DNA from: Ruminococcaceae bacterium KH2T8
GTDB taxonomy: Bacteria > Bacillota > Clostridia > Saccharofermentanales > Saccharofermentanaceae
DNA: 64,000 bases
Assembly (NCBI GenBank): GCA_900111435.1
Contig: FOIY01000002.1
Coordinates: forward strand, 124,001 to 188,000
Direction of reading: 5' to 3'
In this document: positions 17,342-27,961 of the stretch, one piece after another
Layout of the letters: every line of letters begins with the position of its first letter
Numbering within the stretch: the stretch's first letter is position 1
Made by a program: the position numbers and the translations under genes
The notes under the pieces: model-generated
What the model was told of the DNA's origin: nothing
Seen by the model: the letters and a program-made list of their open reading frames with translations, nothing else
Databases searched by the model: none

Positions 17342-20300
17342 ATGAAGAATCTTTTGACCAAGAAGAACTTGACTAAAGCTTTGTGTGCACTTGCTGCTGT
17401 AGGATTACTTAGCGGTGGTGCCGTACAATTACTCACAAGGAATGTAAGTGCCAGCCCCAGTGCCATATCTGACGGTAAGGCGGTTCCTGGCTCACTTGAT
17501 GCGATCAGCGCAATAAACTACGCAACGATCCTCGGTCGAGCCACTGATTTCGGTATCGTAGCGAACGATTTCGAGCAGGCAGGCCACATGGAGACCACAT
17601 ATGCCGTTAATACATTTACTAACAAGAGCGGTGAAGTTAACGAGGTCGACTTCATAAATAATACTGCTCAGTTCATGATCGGTTCGATGACTGATGGTTC
17701 CCAGATCAAGTTTGGTTCGAGACAGACGGCTGCTGCATATAATATCGAAACAACATCGACAGTTATAAACGGCTTTAACCCCTCTGCGTGGGACAGCTTG
17801 ACTGAGCCTGAATTTAATGCCAACTCGTCTAATTTCTATTTTGATAATGCTTCACAGGCTTGGGTCAATTCTGACGGTTCGATCCATCGCCCCGTAAATA
17901 CAATAGTTAAATCTGAAGATGCTATCAATGCGAATATCAATGATATTATCGGTAATACTGTGGTATCTTCTGATTATATACATGACAGAGCAACAAATCC
18001 CCTTTATGCTTTGGATTATTCACAGTATCTGACGATCGGAACGATAAATGATCCCGAATATGATCCTAATGATCAGAATACGGGTGATATCAATAACGGA
18101 AACAGATTCTTTATTAATATAGATTATGAAGAGTATAAGAACCGAGTAGTCTATATCAATGTTGATGATAATCTTGCTCGTGTTCTCGGTAATAACCAGG
18201 GTGTTTGCCTGATTAAGGATCCTTCGACGGTTGTTGTCTTTAACATCGAGCCCGGTATCACAAATATTGAAGATTCTAACGTTCTCAGCTTGAACATGAT
18301 CTGTGTTTCCGAGGATGGCGGTAAGAACTTCTGTACTTCTAACACAGCCAGCCAGGGAAACAGCAGTGAATCCCACAGTAACTCATCCTTGGGAACAGAG
18401 AATACTATAAGCTTCTATAATTCTGACGTAGACAGCATGATCAACCAGAAGATCATCTTCAATATCAGATCTACAACTACTAATGTTGACCTTAAGGCTA
18501 TCGGCGGAACTGTACTGCTTCCCAACAGCACAACTTCTACTACGGTAAGCGGTTCCAGTACCGGTTGGATCGTTTCCGGCGGTCATCTTAAGAACACAGG
18601 TGCTGAGTGGCACTACATCTATCAGGGCGGAAGCCAGGAACTCATCAACACTACAGCTACCGATCAGATCCACTTTGCTCTTCACAAGGGATTTACTGCT
18701 GACCATGCCGTTACTCAGGCAAATGAGACTATCACTCCCGATAATACTGTATATATCGAGCAGGGTGACTATTCCTTCAATCTCTATGATCTGACTAATC
18801 AGGACAAGAGCTATCAGGATTTCATTAATATCAATCTTTCGAACACATCTGGACTCAGCCCGGTTAAGACTGCATCTAATCAGGCTACGGGTAATGTTCA
18901 GTTCGAAAGCATCACTCTCAATAATCCCGGTGACTACTACTATATTATTTCCGAGGCGAACGCAGGTACGACCAGCGGTTCGATCACGAATGCCGACGGC
19001 TATATCAAGATCCACGTTCAGGTAATCGATGCTGAGCCCACTAATACCTATGTAGTAGATTATGAGTATTACATGCATTCTACTGATACGGTAGCTGCAC
19101 GTTCAAGATCAGGACTTACCATGATGGGTGTCCAGTTCGACCTTGAAGGATTCTATAATTTCTCTTCAACTACACCTGATTCCACTAATCTTGTAATCAG
19201 CAAGACGCTTCACGGTGAGACGGATCTTTCACAGCTTAGTGATATCACTTTCGATATCTCTCCCGCTGCTAACGGTGTAGACTCAGTTACGCTTAATGCC
19301 GCTAATGCTTCCGACTGGCATAAGGACGGCGATACATATACATATGTTATCAGTAACGTAACAGTCGGCACTTATACTGTTTCAGAGTCTTCTGACGGCA
19401 GCAATTCCGCTTATTCATGTTCTGTAGCTCCCGCAGGCAGTTCCATCACGATGGGTATATCTGCTACGGAGACTATGACATATTCTTTCGATAACTACTA
19501 CACTGCGATCACTCCCAATACGGGTTCTGTAGAATTCTGTAAGGTTGATCCTAACGGCAATCCCATCAATAACTGTACTTTTGAGCTTACATCTTCTGAT
19601 GTATCCGATCTTACGGTCGTAGATGTTCTTGCTTCTTCCGTAACGGGTAATCCCACTATCACGGCAGATAAGATCACAGTTAAGACAGCTATGGGTAATG
19701 TTTCCTTCTCAGAGCTTCCCGTAGGTCACTATACATTGACTGAGACAGCTAACCCCGCAGGTTATGTCGATCCCGACAGATCTACAAGGATCACATCTGC
19801 TTCGTTTACGGTATCTGCAGACGGTACGGTTACAAATAACACTGACGGTATCGCTTTCGTAAATGGTGTATATACATTTATTAACGATACAGAGTCCACT
19901 AACGAATACACTATCGCTATTGATAAGCTCGAGAGAAATGCTCAGGGTCAGACATCTCCTTATTCCGGAGTTACATTCCTGCTTCAGTATTACTCGAATG
20001 ATAATAATTCTCTTGCATGGTATCCCACTAGCAATATCTCAAATGCAGGTGGTGTCTTCAACGGGACAAACGGTATCTCATTCACGGTCAATAATGGTCC
20101 CGTAACGTTCAGGAATCTTCCCGACGGTACATATATCGTTTCTGAGCAGCATATTCCTGATACGTTGCACAATAGTGTAAGCGCCGTAACATTTACTGTC
20201 AGCGGCGGACGTGTATCAGTCCAGAATACGACAAACCGAAACGATATTGCTTTTGACTCTAATACTCAGACTTTGAGCATCATCGATGATATCGTTCAGG

Positions 20301-23300
20301 GAACACTTCGTTATTCCAAGGTCGTTGCTGATAATACTCCCGAGGAGTGTACTGCAGGTACACACAGTAGCAACAACAGTTACGGGTTCACTATCTATCG
20401 TGTTGATGGAACAGAATTGACGCTGATAAGAAGAAGGACTGTATATCTTGGATATAATTATTCCGAGACAAATCTTTCTGCAGGAAGATACCTGATCCTG
20501 GAGGATCGTTCACTTGCTAACCGTACGGGTGACTATACTCTTACGCTTTCGAGCAACGTCGGAACTCCTCACTATGACGCTGACGGAAATATCGACGGCT
20601 TCTATGTTGATATCGGTACTACTCCGGGTGAGACAGTTAACTTCGTTATGACAAATACCTATACACCCGTATCGAATGTATTAACTAATGTTCACTTCAG
20701 AAAGGTCGATAATGACAATAAGTATGTTGACGGAGCAGTTGTTGAACTTACAGGTGTCGATAACCAGGGCGCAGTTGTATTTACGACAACTCAGGTAACA
20801 GGTGCTACAGATGTAGCGCTTTCGGCTTCCGGCACTAAGCTCACATTCACTATCGACGGTGATAACTGCTATATCAATGATCTTCCTGACGGTACATATA
20901 CATTCCATGAAGTTACAGCTCCTGCTGATTATGCTTTTGCCGATGATATTACTATCACGGTAAGCGGCGGTCAGATCACGGGCGGACCTTACGGAAACGT
21001 AAATATGTCTACTAATACCGTAACTATGGTTGACGATTACGCAGGAACTCTTACGATCGATAAGGTTCTTACCGGTAACGATGCTTCGACTGAGTCGTTC
21101 AGCATCTCCGTAGCATTCAACAGTACTGTTACATATACTGTCGGTGGTACAGTTTATACAGATGCCGGAAGAACGTTCGATCTTGCAGCAGGTGAGAGCA
21201 TTACTATCGCGAATATCCCTGCAGGCACTGAGTATACTGTTACAGAGACACTTACATCTGCTCAGCGTGCAGCAGGTTATTCCTTGACCGGCATCACCAA
21301 TAACGGCCAGGGTGCGATCGTAGCTGAAGCTGATACGGCTATTACAGTTACAAATAACTATACAGTTCCTACGGGTATCCTTGAGGTAACTAAGGTTGTT
21401 AACGGTTCTAACGAGAGCACTTATGATGCAGATACGGTATACGAGGTCAATGTAACTCTTGATGTTACAGGTACATATGCAGTATCCGTTGCAGGCAGAA
21501 ATGCTCAGAATGTTTCTTTCACAGCAGGCACTCCTGTAAGCTTTGAGCTTAAGGCTAATGAGACTGTTGTCATCAGAGGCGTACCCGAAAACGCAGGATA
21601 TGAAGTTACTGAGACGGCACTTTCTCAGACACTTATCGATGCAGGTTATGCTGCAGGTAATATCACTCCTTCTACCGGTACGATCGACGCCGGAAATACG
21701 GATGCTGTTACCGTAAATAACTCATATACTCCTGTATATACTACCGATGTAGATATCAATAAGGTGATCGCAGGCGGAACTACACACCTTGAAGGTGCTA
21801 CATTGACCATTACTACTGAGACTGATGGTGTTACATTCATAGGTTGTACAGTTGAAGGCCCTGCTACTGACGTTTCTGTAACTGATACAGAAATCTCATT
21901 CAAGACAGGTGATGACGTAGCTACTATCAGAGGACTTAAGGATGGTGTCTATGTTCTTACAGAGACTGCCGCTCCTACTGTAAACGGAGTTCAGTATGAT
22001 ATCGCTACTCCTATCAGATTTACTATCACTAACGGCGTAGTTCAGCCCGGTGCAGGCGTAACAGTTGCTACAGGTAACAACAACGCCTTAGTAACAATGG
22101 AGGATGCTGTTGCTACTAACGAGCTGGCTTTCACAAAGACATTCGGCGGTGATGTTACAGAGGCTGAGGCTTCAGGTGCTACAACGCTCTACTTTGTGAT
22201 CAAGAATACTGATACTAACCAGTATCTTAAGGCAGATGGAACATTTACATCTAATGAAGCAGATGCTCATATCTATCTTTCTGATCTCGATCATACGGCA
22301 GGTACGATGGAGTGGGGTAAGACATATACTGTTCCTTGCGGAAACTATGAGGTAACAGAGACTAATACTGATATCCATATCGCAGGATCTTCCGAGTCTT
22401 ATACTTTCTCATCTACATCTGTTATCGATGATTCGACTGAGGTCAGCAAGACAGCTGCAGGATCTCTTGAGCTTACGAACATCTATAACACACCTTCTCC
22501 TACGACAGGTGAGCTCACATTCACAAAGACATTCGGCGGAGATGTAACAGAGGCTGAGGCAGCTGGTGACGATCTGTTCTTCGTTATCCAGAATACTACG
22601 ACAGGTGAGTTCCTGAAGGCAGACGGTACGTTTACTTCCAACTCCGATGAAGCTCATATCACACTTGCTCAGTTGAACCATACAGCCGGCACTAAGGTAT
22701 GGAGCAAGACTTTCACCGTACCTGCAGGCGAGTATGTCGTAACAGAGACAAATGAGGCTATCTACATTAACGGATTACAGCCTCAGCAGGAATACACATT
22801 CAGTCACGGAGCAAACGAGACAACAAGCGGTGACCTTACAGCCGGTGGTGTGCTCGCTCTTTCCATGACAAATATCTATGAGACACCTACAAATGATCTT
22901 GTTATCACAAAGACACTTGCAGGTGAGACTGATCCTGCTTCTCTTGGCGGTATCGTATTTACGATCAGCCCCACAGCTAATGCAACTTCTTCGGTAACGC
23001 TTGATGCGAACTATGCTGCAACAGGATGGGTTAAGTCAGGTAACACATATACCTATACGATCTCTGATGTTAAGGTCGGCACATATACGGTAACAGAGTC
23101 CGTTAACGGATCTAATTCTTCGTATACATGTGTAACTACGCCTGCAACATCAGCTTCGGCTACAGTTACGACTACAGCCGCAGGATCTGCAGCGTTTACG
23201 AATACGTATACATCTACAAACGGAACTCTTACTTTCACAAAGACATTTGGCGGCGATGTAACAGAAACTGAGATCGCAAACGATGATCTGTACTTTGTCA

Positions 23301-26300
23301 TCACGAGAACTGACGTAACGCCTAACCAGTATCTCAAGGCTGACGGTACGTTCACGACAAATATCGACGAAGCACATATTACGATCTCTCAGCTGACGAA
23401 GAGCGCAGGCAGCCTTGTATATAGCAAGACGTTCACAGTACCTGCCGGTACGTATACAGTTACAGAGACAAATGAGGAGATCTACATCAACGGTACGACT
23501 CCTGCTCAGACATATACATTCAGCCACGGTGCTAATGAGAACATCAGCGGTGATCTTGCAGGCGGCGGTTCGCTCGCACTTGCTCTTACAAATGTATATG
23601 ACACCCCCGCTCCTACGGACGGAACGCTTACATTTACAAAGACATTCGGCGGAGATGTAACAGAGGCAGAGGCTGCAGGTGATGATCTGTTCTTCGTTAT
23701 CCAAAATACAACGACAGGTGAGTACCTCAAGGCTGACGGAACATTTACTTCCAACTCTGATGAAGCTCATATCACACTTGCTCAGCTGAACCACACAGCA
23801 GGCACAAAGGTATGGAGCAAGACATTCACGGTACCCGCCGGTAATTATGAAGTTACTGAGACAAATGAGGCTATCTACATTAACGGTGTACAGCCTCAGC
23901 AGACATACACATTCAGCCATGGTGCAAACGAGACTACAAGCGGTGCTCTTACTGCCGGCAACTCTCTTGCACTCTCCATGACAAATATCTACGAAACACC
24001 TACTAATGATCTCGTTATCACAAAGACACTTGCGGGCGACGAGACAGATCTTGCATCTCTCGGCGGAATCGTATTTACGATCAGCCCTGCGGCTAATTCG
24101 ATCGCTACGGTAACACTCGATGCGAACTATGCAACAACGGGTTGGGTCAAGACAGGTAATACATACACCTATACGATCTCCGATGTTAAGGTCGGAACAT
24201 ATACGGTATCCGAGTCCGTTAACGGCTCTAATACTTCGTATACATGTGTAACGACTCCTGCAACATCAGCTGATGCAACTGTTACTGAAACAGCTGCAGG
24301 CTCCGTAGCATTTACAAATACCTATACTGCTCCTAAGGGTGATCTTACATTCACTAAGACTTTCGGTGGTGATGTAACTGAGACTGAGGCATCAGGTGAT
24401 GATCTGTACTTCGTAATTCAGAATACGACAACAGGTGAGTATTTGAAGGCTGACGGAACAACTACAACCAATGAGGCTGAGGCACATATCACTCTTACTT
24501 CTTCCTGCTTCACACATACAGCAGGCACGATGGTTTGGACAGCATCGTTCAGTAATGTTCCTGCAGGCGCATATGAGGTAACTGAGACTAATGAGGCTAT
24601 CTACATCTCAGGTACAACTCCTGCACAGACATATACATTCAGTCATGGTGCAGACGATACTACTACAGGTACACTTACAGACGGAAACACACTTGCTCTG
24701 TCAATGACTAACAATTATGCAACTCCTACCGTTGAAACAGGTACGCTTACATTCACTAAGACATTCGGCGGTGCAGTTACAGAAACTGAGGCAGCAGGTG
24801 ACGATCTGTACTTCGTTGTTCAGAATACGACAACAGGTGAGTATTTGAAGGCTGACGGAACATTCACGACGAATATCGATGAAGCTCATATCACTCTTGC
24901 TCAGCTCAACCATACTGACGGAACAATGGAGTGGAGCAAGACTTTCACAGTACCCGTTGGTTCGTATGAGGTTAGCGAGACTAATGAGGCTATCTATATC
25001 TCAGGATCGACTCCTGCACAGACATACACATTCAGCCATGGTGCTAACGAGACTATAAGCGGTGACCTTATTGCTAACGACTCGCTTGCCCTTTCTCTTA
25101 CGAATGTATATGACAGACCTGCAGTTCCTGCGACTGATGTAGACTTCAGTAAGGTCGATACCAATAACGTAGAGATCGAAGGCGCTCAGATCACTTTGAC
25201 CGGTGTAACGACCGGCGGTTCTGCAGTTACATTCAGCGAATCGCAGTTCCAGGGAGGAGCTAATTCAAGCCATACTCCCATAACTGACGGTGACACGGCT
25301 ATCTACTTCATCACCGGTTCTACACCCAGCCGCTTCGTTGGTCTTCCTGACGGTACTTATACTCTCGAAGAGACTGTAGCTCCTTCTCATCCTGATGCAG
25401 GATACTACTACGTAACTACTACTATCTCGTTCACAGTTGATAATGGTACGGTAACAGTCAGCGGTACAGATGCAAGGATAGATAATTCAGGCAGCACACC
25501 TCTCGTAGTGATGGTGGATAATGCTCTTCCTGTTCCTTCCGCAGGTTGTACACTTAACCTCGCTAAGGTAGTAAATGCTAACGGAGCATCGGTACCTTCA
25601 TCTTATGTATTCAACGTTAAGAGCGGCGATACATATTACGGACTTGATGATCAGGGTAATGTCGTAACTGATGCTAACCCTATCGCTATCACTGTTACTC
25701 CCGGAACTACTGTATCCCTTACCGGACTTCCTGCAGGTGATTATCAGGTTACTGAGGTTCGTGACGGTATCTCCGTATCGGGTTACACACTCAGCGTAAC
25801 AGGTGAGAGAACAGTATCACTCGACGATGATGCTACAACGGCTACACCTGATTCCGAGACGGTAACAGTCGTAAATACGTATAGTCAAATGCTCGGAACG
25901 CTTACGATCGAGAAGGTACTCGGTGCAGGTGCTCCCGCATCGGCTTCTTCGCTCGACTATCAGTTCACCGTAACGGCTCCTGACGGAACATCTCAGATCG
26001 TTACTATCACAGGTGCAGGTACTGCGACTCTTACAGACCTTGTACCCGGTCAGTATACGATCACTGAGAATGCTACAAGTGCTGCTATCGGCGGCTATCA
26101 GTGGACTGCTACAGGAAACGGTTCCGTTACTGTAGATGTAGTCGGTGGTCAGACTTCTACAGTAACGATCACAAATGACTACGAGGCTACCACAGCTCCT
26201 ACGCAGCCTACAACACCTTCGAGCTCTGAGACGACTCCTTCGTCCAGTGAGACAACGCCTTCAAGCTCTGAAAGCGAGACGACAACAACAACAACTACTA

Positions 26301-27073
26301 CAACTACAACAACTGAGGTAACAACAACTACTACTGTCTTTGTAAGTGCAATGGATGTTGAGATCAGTAAGCAGGATATCGCAGGTGCGGAGATCGACGG
26401 TGCGGTTCTTACTATCACCAATGCTGCAGGCACTACAACGAATTTCTTAACTGCAGGTGTTACTGTTACTCAGAACGGTCTTCCTGCTTCCGGTCTTGGA
26501 GTTGCAGCTGATAAGGTTACTTTCACGACCGTAGCTTCGTCTTCGGCTCTTATCCACGGACTTCCCGTTGGTAGATATGTTCTTACTGAGACGATCGCTC
26601 CCAGAGGATTCCTTATTGCCGAGTCGATCAACTTCGAGGTAAGAAATGACGGAACTATCTGGGTAGAGGGTACGCCTCAAGACCAGCTCGTAGAGAGAGT
26701 AGTCATGCAGGATCTTGCTGATCCCAGAGCAGGTGATACTGCTACTCCTACACCTACACCCGCATCCGTAAGTTCTCTCTTGATCGACGGTAAGGAGATA
26801 TCTTCCGATAACTACACCGTTAATTCCGACAATACCGTAACGGTAAACGAGGAATATGCGAGAACACTCGGTGCAGGCAGACACAGAGTCGTGATCACGA
26901 TGGATGACGGTTCTACACGTACGTTGATCCTCACAGTAAATGAGGACGGCTCAGTCGTAACAACGGGTGAGAGCAAGATCTCCACATCTGCACTCCTTGC
27001 TGTCGTAATGTTCGCTGCTTCCGGCTTCGTATTCGTAGTAAGGAAGAAGAGTGTCAGGGATGAAGAGAACTGA
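17342..27073 (+). CDS. Giant multi-domain surface adhesin, pilin/Cna-B-like repeats
   Basis: 3,243 residues from ATG 17342, preceded by AAGGGGAAG; upstream in-frame ATG 17321 and TTG 17282 have no better site. A signal peptide (KKNLTKALCALAAVGLLSGG) leads into a choice-of-anchor-A-like domain to about residue 430. A Spy0128/FctA-type pilin domain follows (about 440-580), then many Cna-B/SpaA-type immunoglobulin-like domains recognised by LTFTKTF starts and VTETN endings. A Ser/Thr-only stalk (nt 26190-26345) precedes a last Cna-B domain. The end is VVTTGE, a hydrophobic helix and RKK, a sorting-signal layout without the usual LPxTG. Likely role: cell-wall-anchored adhesion. Intramolecular isopeptide bonds are expected but unproven. 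Confidence 0.93.
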   Translation: MKNLLTKKNLTKALCALAAVGLLSGGAVQLLTRNVSASPSAISDGKAVPGSLDAISAINYATILGRATDFGIVANDFEQAGHMETTYAVNTFTNKSGEVNEVDFINNTAQFMIGSMTDGSQIKFGSRQTAAAYNIETTSTVINGFNPSAWDSLTEPEFNANSSNFYFDNASQAWVNSDGSIHRPVNTIVKSEDAINANINDIIGNTVVSSDYIHDRATNPLYALDYSQYLTIGTINDPEYDPNDQNTGDINNGNRFFINIDYEEYKNRVVYINVDDNLARVLGNNQGVCLIKDPSTVVVFNIEPGITNIEDSNVLSLNMICVSEDGGKNFCTSNTASQGNSSESHSNSSLGTENTISFYNSDVDSMINQKIIFNIRSTTTNVDLKAIGGTVLLPNSTTSTTVSGSSTGWIVSGGHLKNTGAEWHYIYQGGSQELINTTATDQIHFALHKGFTADHAVTQANETITPDNTVYIEQGDYSFNLYDLTNQDKSYQDFININLSNTSGLSPVKTASNQATGNVQFESITLNNPGDYYYIISEANAGTTSGSITNADGYIKIHVQVIDAEPTNTYVVDYEYYMHSTDTVAARSRSGLTMMGVQFDLEGFYNFSSTTPDSTNLVISKTLHGETDLSQLSDITFDISPAANGVDSVTLNAANASDWHKDGDTYTYVISNVTVGTYTVSESSDGSNSAYSCSVAPAGSSITMGISATETMTYSFDNYYTAITPNTGSVEFCKVDPNGNPINNCTFELTSSDVSDLTVVDVLASSVTGNPTITADKITVKTAMGNVSFSELPVGHYTLTETANPAGYVDPDRSTRITSASFTVSADGTVTNNTDGIAFVNGVYTFINDTESTNEYTIAIDKLERNAQGQTSPYSGVTFLLQYYSNDNNSLAWYPTSNISNAGGVFNGTNGISFTVNNGPVTFRNLPDGTYIVSEQHIPDTLHNSVSAVTFTVSGGRVSVQNTTNRNDIAFDSNTQTLSIIDDIVQGTLRYSKVVADNTPEECTAGTHSSNNSYGFTIYRVDGTELTLIRRRTVYLGYNYSETNLSAGRYLILEDRSLANRTGDYTLTLSSNVGTPHYDADGNIDGFYVDIGTTPGETVNFVMTNTYTPVSNVLTNVHFRKVDNDNKYVDGAVVELTGVDNQGAVVFTTTQVTGATDVALSASGTKLTFTIDGDNCYINDLPDGTYTFHEVTAPADYAFADDITITVSGGQITGGPYGNVNMSTNTVTMVDDYAGTLTIDKVLTGNDASTESFSISVAFNSTVTYTVGGTVYTDAGRTFDLAAGESITIANIPAGTEYTVTETLTSAQRAAGYSLTGITNNGQGAIVAEADTAITVTNNYTVPTGILEVTKVVNGSNESTYDADTVYEVNVTLDVTGTYAVSVAGRNAQNVSFTAGTPVSFELKANETVVIRGVPENAGYEVTETALSQTLIDAGYAAGNITPSTGTIDAGNTDAVTVNNSYTPVYTTDVDINKVIAGGTTHLEGATLTITTETDGVTFIGCTVEGPATDVSVTDTEISFKTGDDVATIRGLKDGVYVLTETAAPTVNGVQYDIATPIRFTITNGVVQPGAGVTVATGNNNALVTMEDAVATNELAFTKTFGGDVTEAEASGATTLYFVIKNTDTNQYLKADGTFTSNEADAHIYLSDLDHTAGTMEWGKTYTVPCGNYEVTETNTDIHIAGSSESYTFSSTSVIDDSTEVSKTAAGSLELTNIYNTPSPTTGELTFTKTFGGDVTEAEAAGDDLFFVIQNTTTGEFLKADGTFTSNSDEAHITLAQLNHTAGTKVWSKTFTVPAGEYVVTETNEAIYINGLQPQQEYTFSHGANETTSGDLTAGGVLALSMTNIYETPTNDLVITKTLAGETDPASLGGIVFTISPTANATSSVTLDANYAATGWVKSGNTYTYTISDVKVGTYTVTESVNGSNSSYTCVTTPATSASATVTTTAAGSAAFTNTYTSTNGTLTFTKTFGGDVTETEIANDDLYFVITRTDVTPNQYLKADGTFTTNIDEAHITISQLTKSAGSLVYSKTFTVPAGTYTVTETNEEIYINGTTPAQTYTFSHGANENISGDLAGGGSLALALTNVYDTPAPTDGTLTFTKTFGGDVTEAEAAGDDLFFVIQNTTTGEYLKADGTFTSNSDEAHITLAQLNHTAGTKVWSKTFTVPAGNYEVTETNEAIYINGVQPQQTYTFSHGANETTSGALTAGNSLALSMTNIYETPTNDLVITKTLAGDETDLASLGGIVFTISPAANSIATVTLDANYATTGWVKTGNTYTYTISDVKVGTYTVSESVNGSNTSYTCVTTPATSADATVTETAAGSVAFTNTYTAPKGDLTFTKTFGGDVTETEASGDDLYFVIQNTTTGEYLKADGTTTTNEAEAHITLTSSCFTHTAGTMVWTASFSNVPAGAYEVTETNEAIYISGTTPAQTYTFSHGADDTTTGTLTDGNTLALSMTNNYATPTVETGTLTFTKTFGGAVTETEAAGDDLYFVVQNTTTGEYLKADGTFTTNIDEAHITLAQLNHTDGTMEWSKTFTVPVGSYEVSETNEAIYISGSTPAQTYTFSHGANETISGDLIANDSLALSLTNVYDRPAVPATDVDFSKVDTNNVEIEGAQITLTGVTTGGSAVTFSESQFQGGANSSHTPITDGDTAIYFITGSTPSRFVGLPDGTYTLEETVAPSHPDAGYYYVTTTISFTVDNGTVTVSGTDARIDNSGSTPLVVMVDNALPVPSAGCTLNLAKVVNANGASVPSSYVFNVKSGDTYYGLDDQGNVVTDANPIAITVTPGTTVSLTGLPAGDYQVTEVRDGISVSGYTLSVTGERTVSLDDDATTATPDSETVTVVNTYSQMLGTLTIEKVLGAGAPASASSLDYQFTVTAPDGTSQIVTITGAGTATLTDLVPGQYTITENATSAAIGGYQWTATGNGSVTVDVVGGQTSTVTITNDYEATTAPTQPTTPSSSETTPSSSETTPSSSESETTTTTTTTTTTTEVTTTTTVFVSAMDVEISKQDIAGAEIDGAVLTITNAAGTTTNFLTAGVTVTQNGLPASGLGVAADKVTFTTVASSSALIHGLPVGRYVLTETIAPRGFLIAESINFEVRNDGTIWVEGTPQDQLVERVVMQDLADPRAGDTATPTPTPASVSSLLIDGKEISSDNYTVNSDNTVTVNEEYARTLGAGRHRVVITMDDGSTRTLILTVNEDGSVVTTGESKISTSALLAVVMFAASGFVFVVRKKSVRDEEN
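22121..25120 (+). repeat. Array of two alternating domain-repeat types inside the adhesin
   Basis: Six copies of a 129-134-residue module (A, starting near 22121, 22511, 23225, 23624, 24341 and 24743) and two of a 109-110-residue module (B, at 22898 and 24011) lie in the order A-A-B-A-A-B-A-A. A third, older B-like copy sits apart at 19190-19503. A modules share TFTKTFGGDVTE, YLKADGT, EAHIT and TYTFSHGA. B modules share LVITKTLAG, NTYTYTISDVKVGTYTV and SYTCVTTPA. The A2-B1 and A4-B2 blocks are nearly the same in protein but differ at many third codon positions. Confidence 0.9.
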
Positions 27074-27094
27074 TATCTTTATCACAAGATGATG

Positions 27095-27130
27095 AAAGTC
27101 GACTGTCAGTAACGGCAGTCGACTTTTTTA
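27095..27130 (+). terminator. Intrinsic terminator after the adhesin gene
   Basis: AAAGTCGACTG and CAGTCGACTTT are perfect 11-base arms (with a GT..GG extension) around a short loop, followed by a T6 run. It lies 22 bases after the adhesin stop. Confidence 0.93.
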
Positions 27131-27158
27131 TGGTAATATAGCTGCGGTGGAGGGAAGC

Positions 27159-27881
27159 ATGAATACTTTATATATAGTTGTTCCGGCTTATAACGAGTCG
27201 GAGAATATAGAGGCACTTATAGAGGACTGGTACCCGGTCGTTGAAAGGTATAATGAAACGGGTGATTCAAGACTCGTTATCATAAATGACGGCAGTAAGG
27301 ACAATACCTATGAGATGTTGTGTAAGGCTGCCGAGACCAGGCCTCTTCTGCTCGCTCAGACAAAGCCCAACGGCGGACATGGTTCTACCGTACTCTACGG
27401 ATACAGGTATGCTATCGAACACGGCGCCGACTATATCTTTCAGACTGATTCAGACGGTCAGACATTACCATCGGAGTTTGATGCGTTCTGGGATATGCGA
27501 GAGCAATATGACGCGATCATAGGCGACAGGAGCGACAGACAGGACGGTAAGGGAAGAGTATTTGTAGAGCATACACTCCTAACGCTCCTGAGGATCATGT
27601 TTGGCGTTAAGATGCCCGATTCCAACGCTCCTTTTAGGCTCATGAAGAGCGAGCTCGTAAATAAGTATCTGAAGGTTATGCCCGAGAACTATAATCTCCC
27701 TAATGTTATCCTCACGACCTGCTTTGTTAAGTTTAAGGAAAAGGTCAGATTCGTTCATGTGACGTTCAGGCCGAGACAGGGAGGCGTTAACTCTATAAAC
27801 TTCAAGAAGATCTTTAAGATAGGCGTACAGGCCATAAAGGACTTTATAGAGATAAAAAAGAACATGAAAGCTTTCGGTTGA
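27159..27881 (+). CDS. Family 2 glycosyltransferase
   Basis: 240 residues from ATG 27159, with GGAGGG just upstream; a GTG at 27147 overlaps that site. It has a GT-A fold: VVPAYNESENI at the start, IINDGSKDNT, and the metal-binding DSDGQT (DxD-type). There is no membrane helix at the C-terminus, so it is a soluble enzyme, closest in layout to dolichyl-phosphate-mannose-synthase-like GT2 proteins. The acceptor and sugar are unknown. Its place next to the adhesin may be chance, since both have their own terminators. Confidence 0.88.
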   Translation: MNTLYIVVPAYNESENIEALIEDWYPVVERYNETGDSRLVIINDGSKDNTYEMLCKAAETRPLLLAQTKPNGGHGSTVLYGYRYAIEHGADYIFQTDSDGQTLPSEFDAFWDMREQYDAIIGDRSDRQDGKGRVFVEHTLLTLLRIMFGVKMPDSNAPFRLMKSELVNKYLKVMPENYNLPNVILTTCFVKFKEKVRFVHVTFRPRQGGVNSINFKKIFKIGVQAIKDFIEIKKNMKAFG

Positions 27882-27897
27882 TCCGGAAGCTTTTTTA
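27867..27897 (+). terminator. Intrinsic terminator after the glycosyltransferase
   Basis: AAAGCTTTCGG and CCGGAAGCTTT pair over 11 bases with one wobble around a TTGAT loop, followed by T6. The left arm overlaps the last codons of the gene. Confidence 0.9.
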
Positions 27898-27961
27898 TTT
27901 GTCGAAATAGAAGGGAAAATAAGGCAAAAGAAAAGCCTCGATATTTCTACCGAGGCTTCCT

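Noticed and set aside
18020-24913. Long open frames on the minus strand within the adhesin gene
   Set aside because: They have no ribosome sites, overlap one long coding frame, and their composition reflects Thr/Val-rich coding on the other strand.
22121-25120. CRISPR or DNA-level tandem repeat
   Set aside because: The units are about 330-400 bases, in frame, and differ at synonymous sites; they are protein domains, not CRISPR repeats.
26260-26340. Simple ACN microsatellite prone to slippage
   Set aside because: The Thr run uses mixed ACA/ACT codons and sits in a protein stalk, so it is more likely a selected linker.
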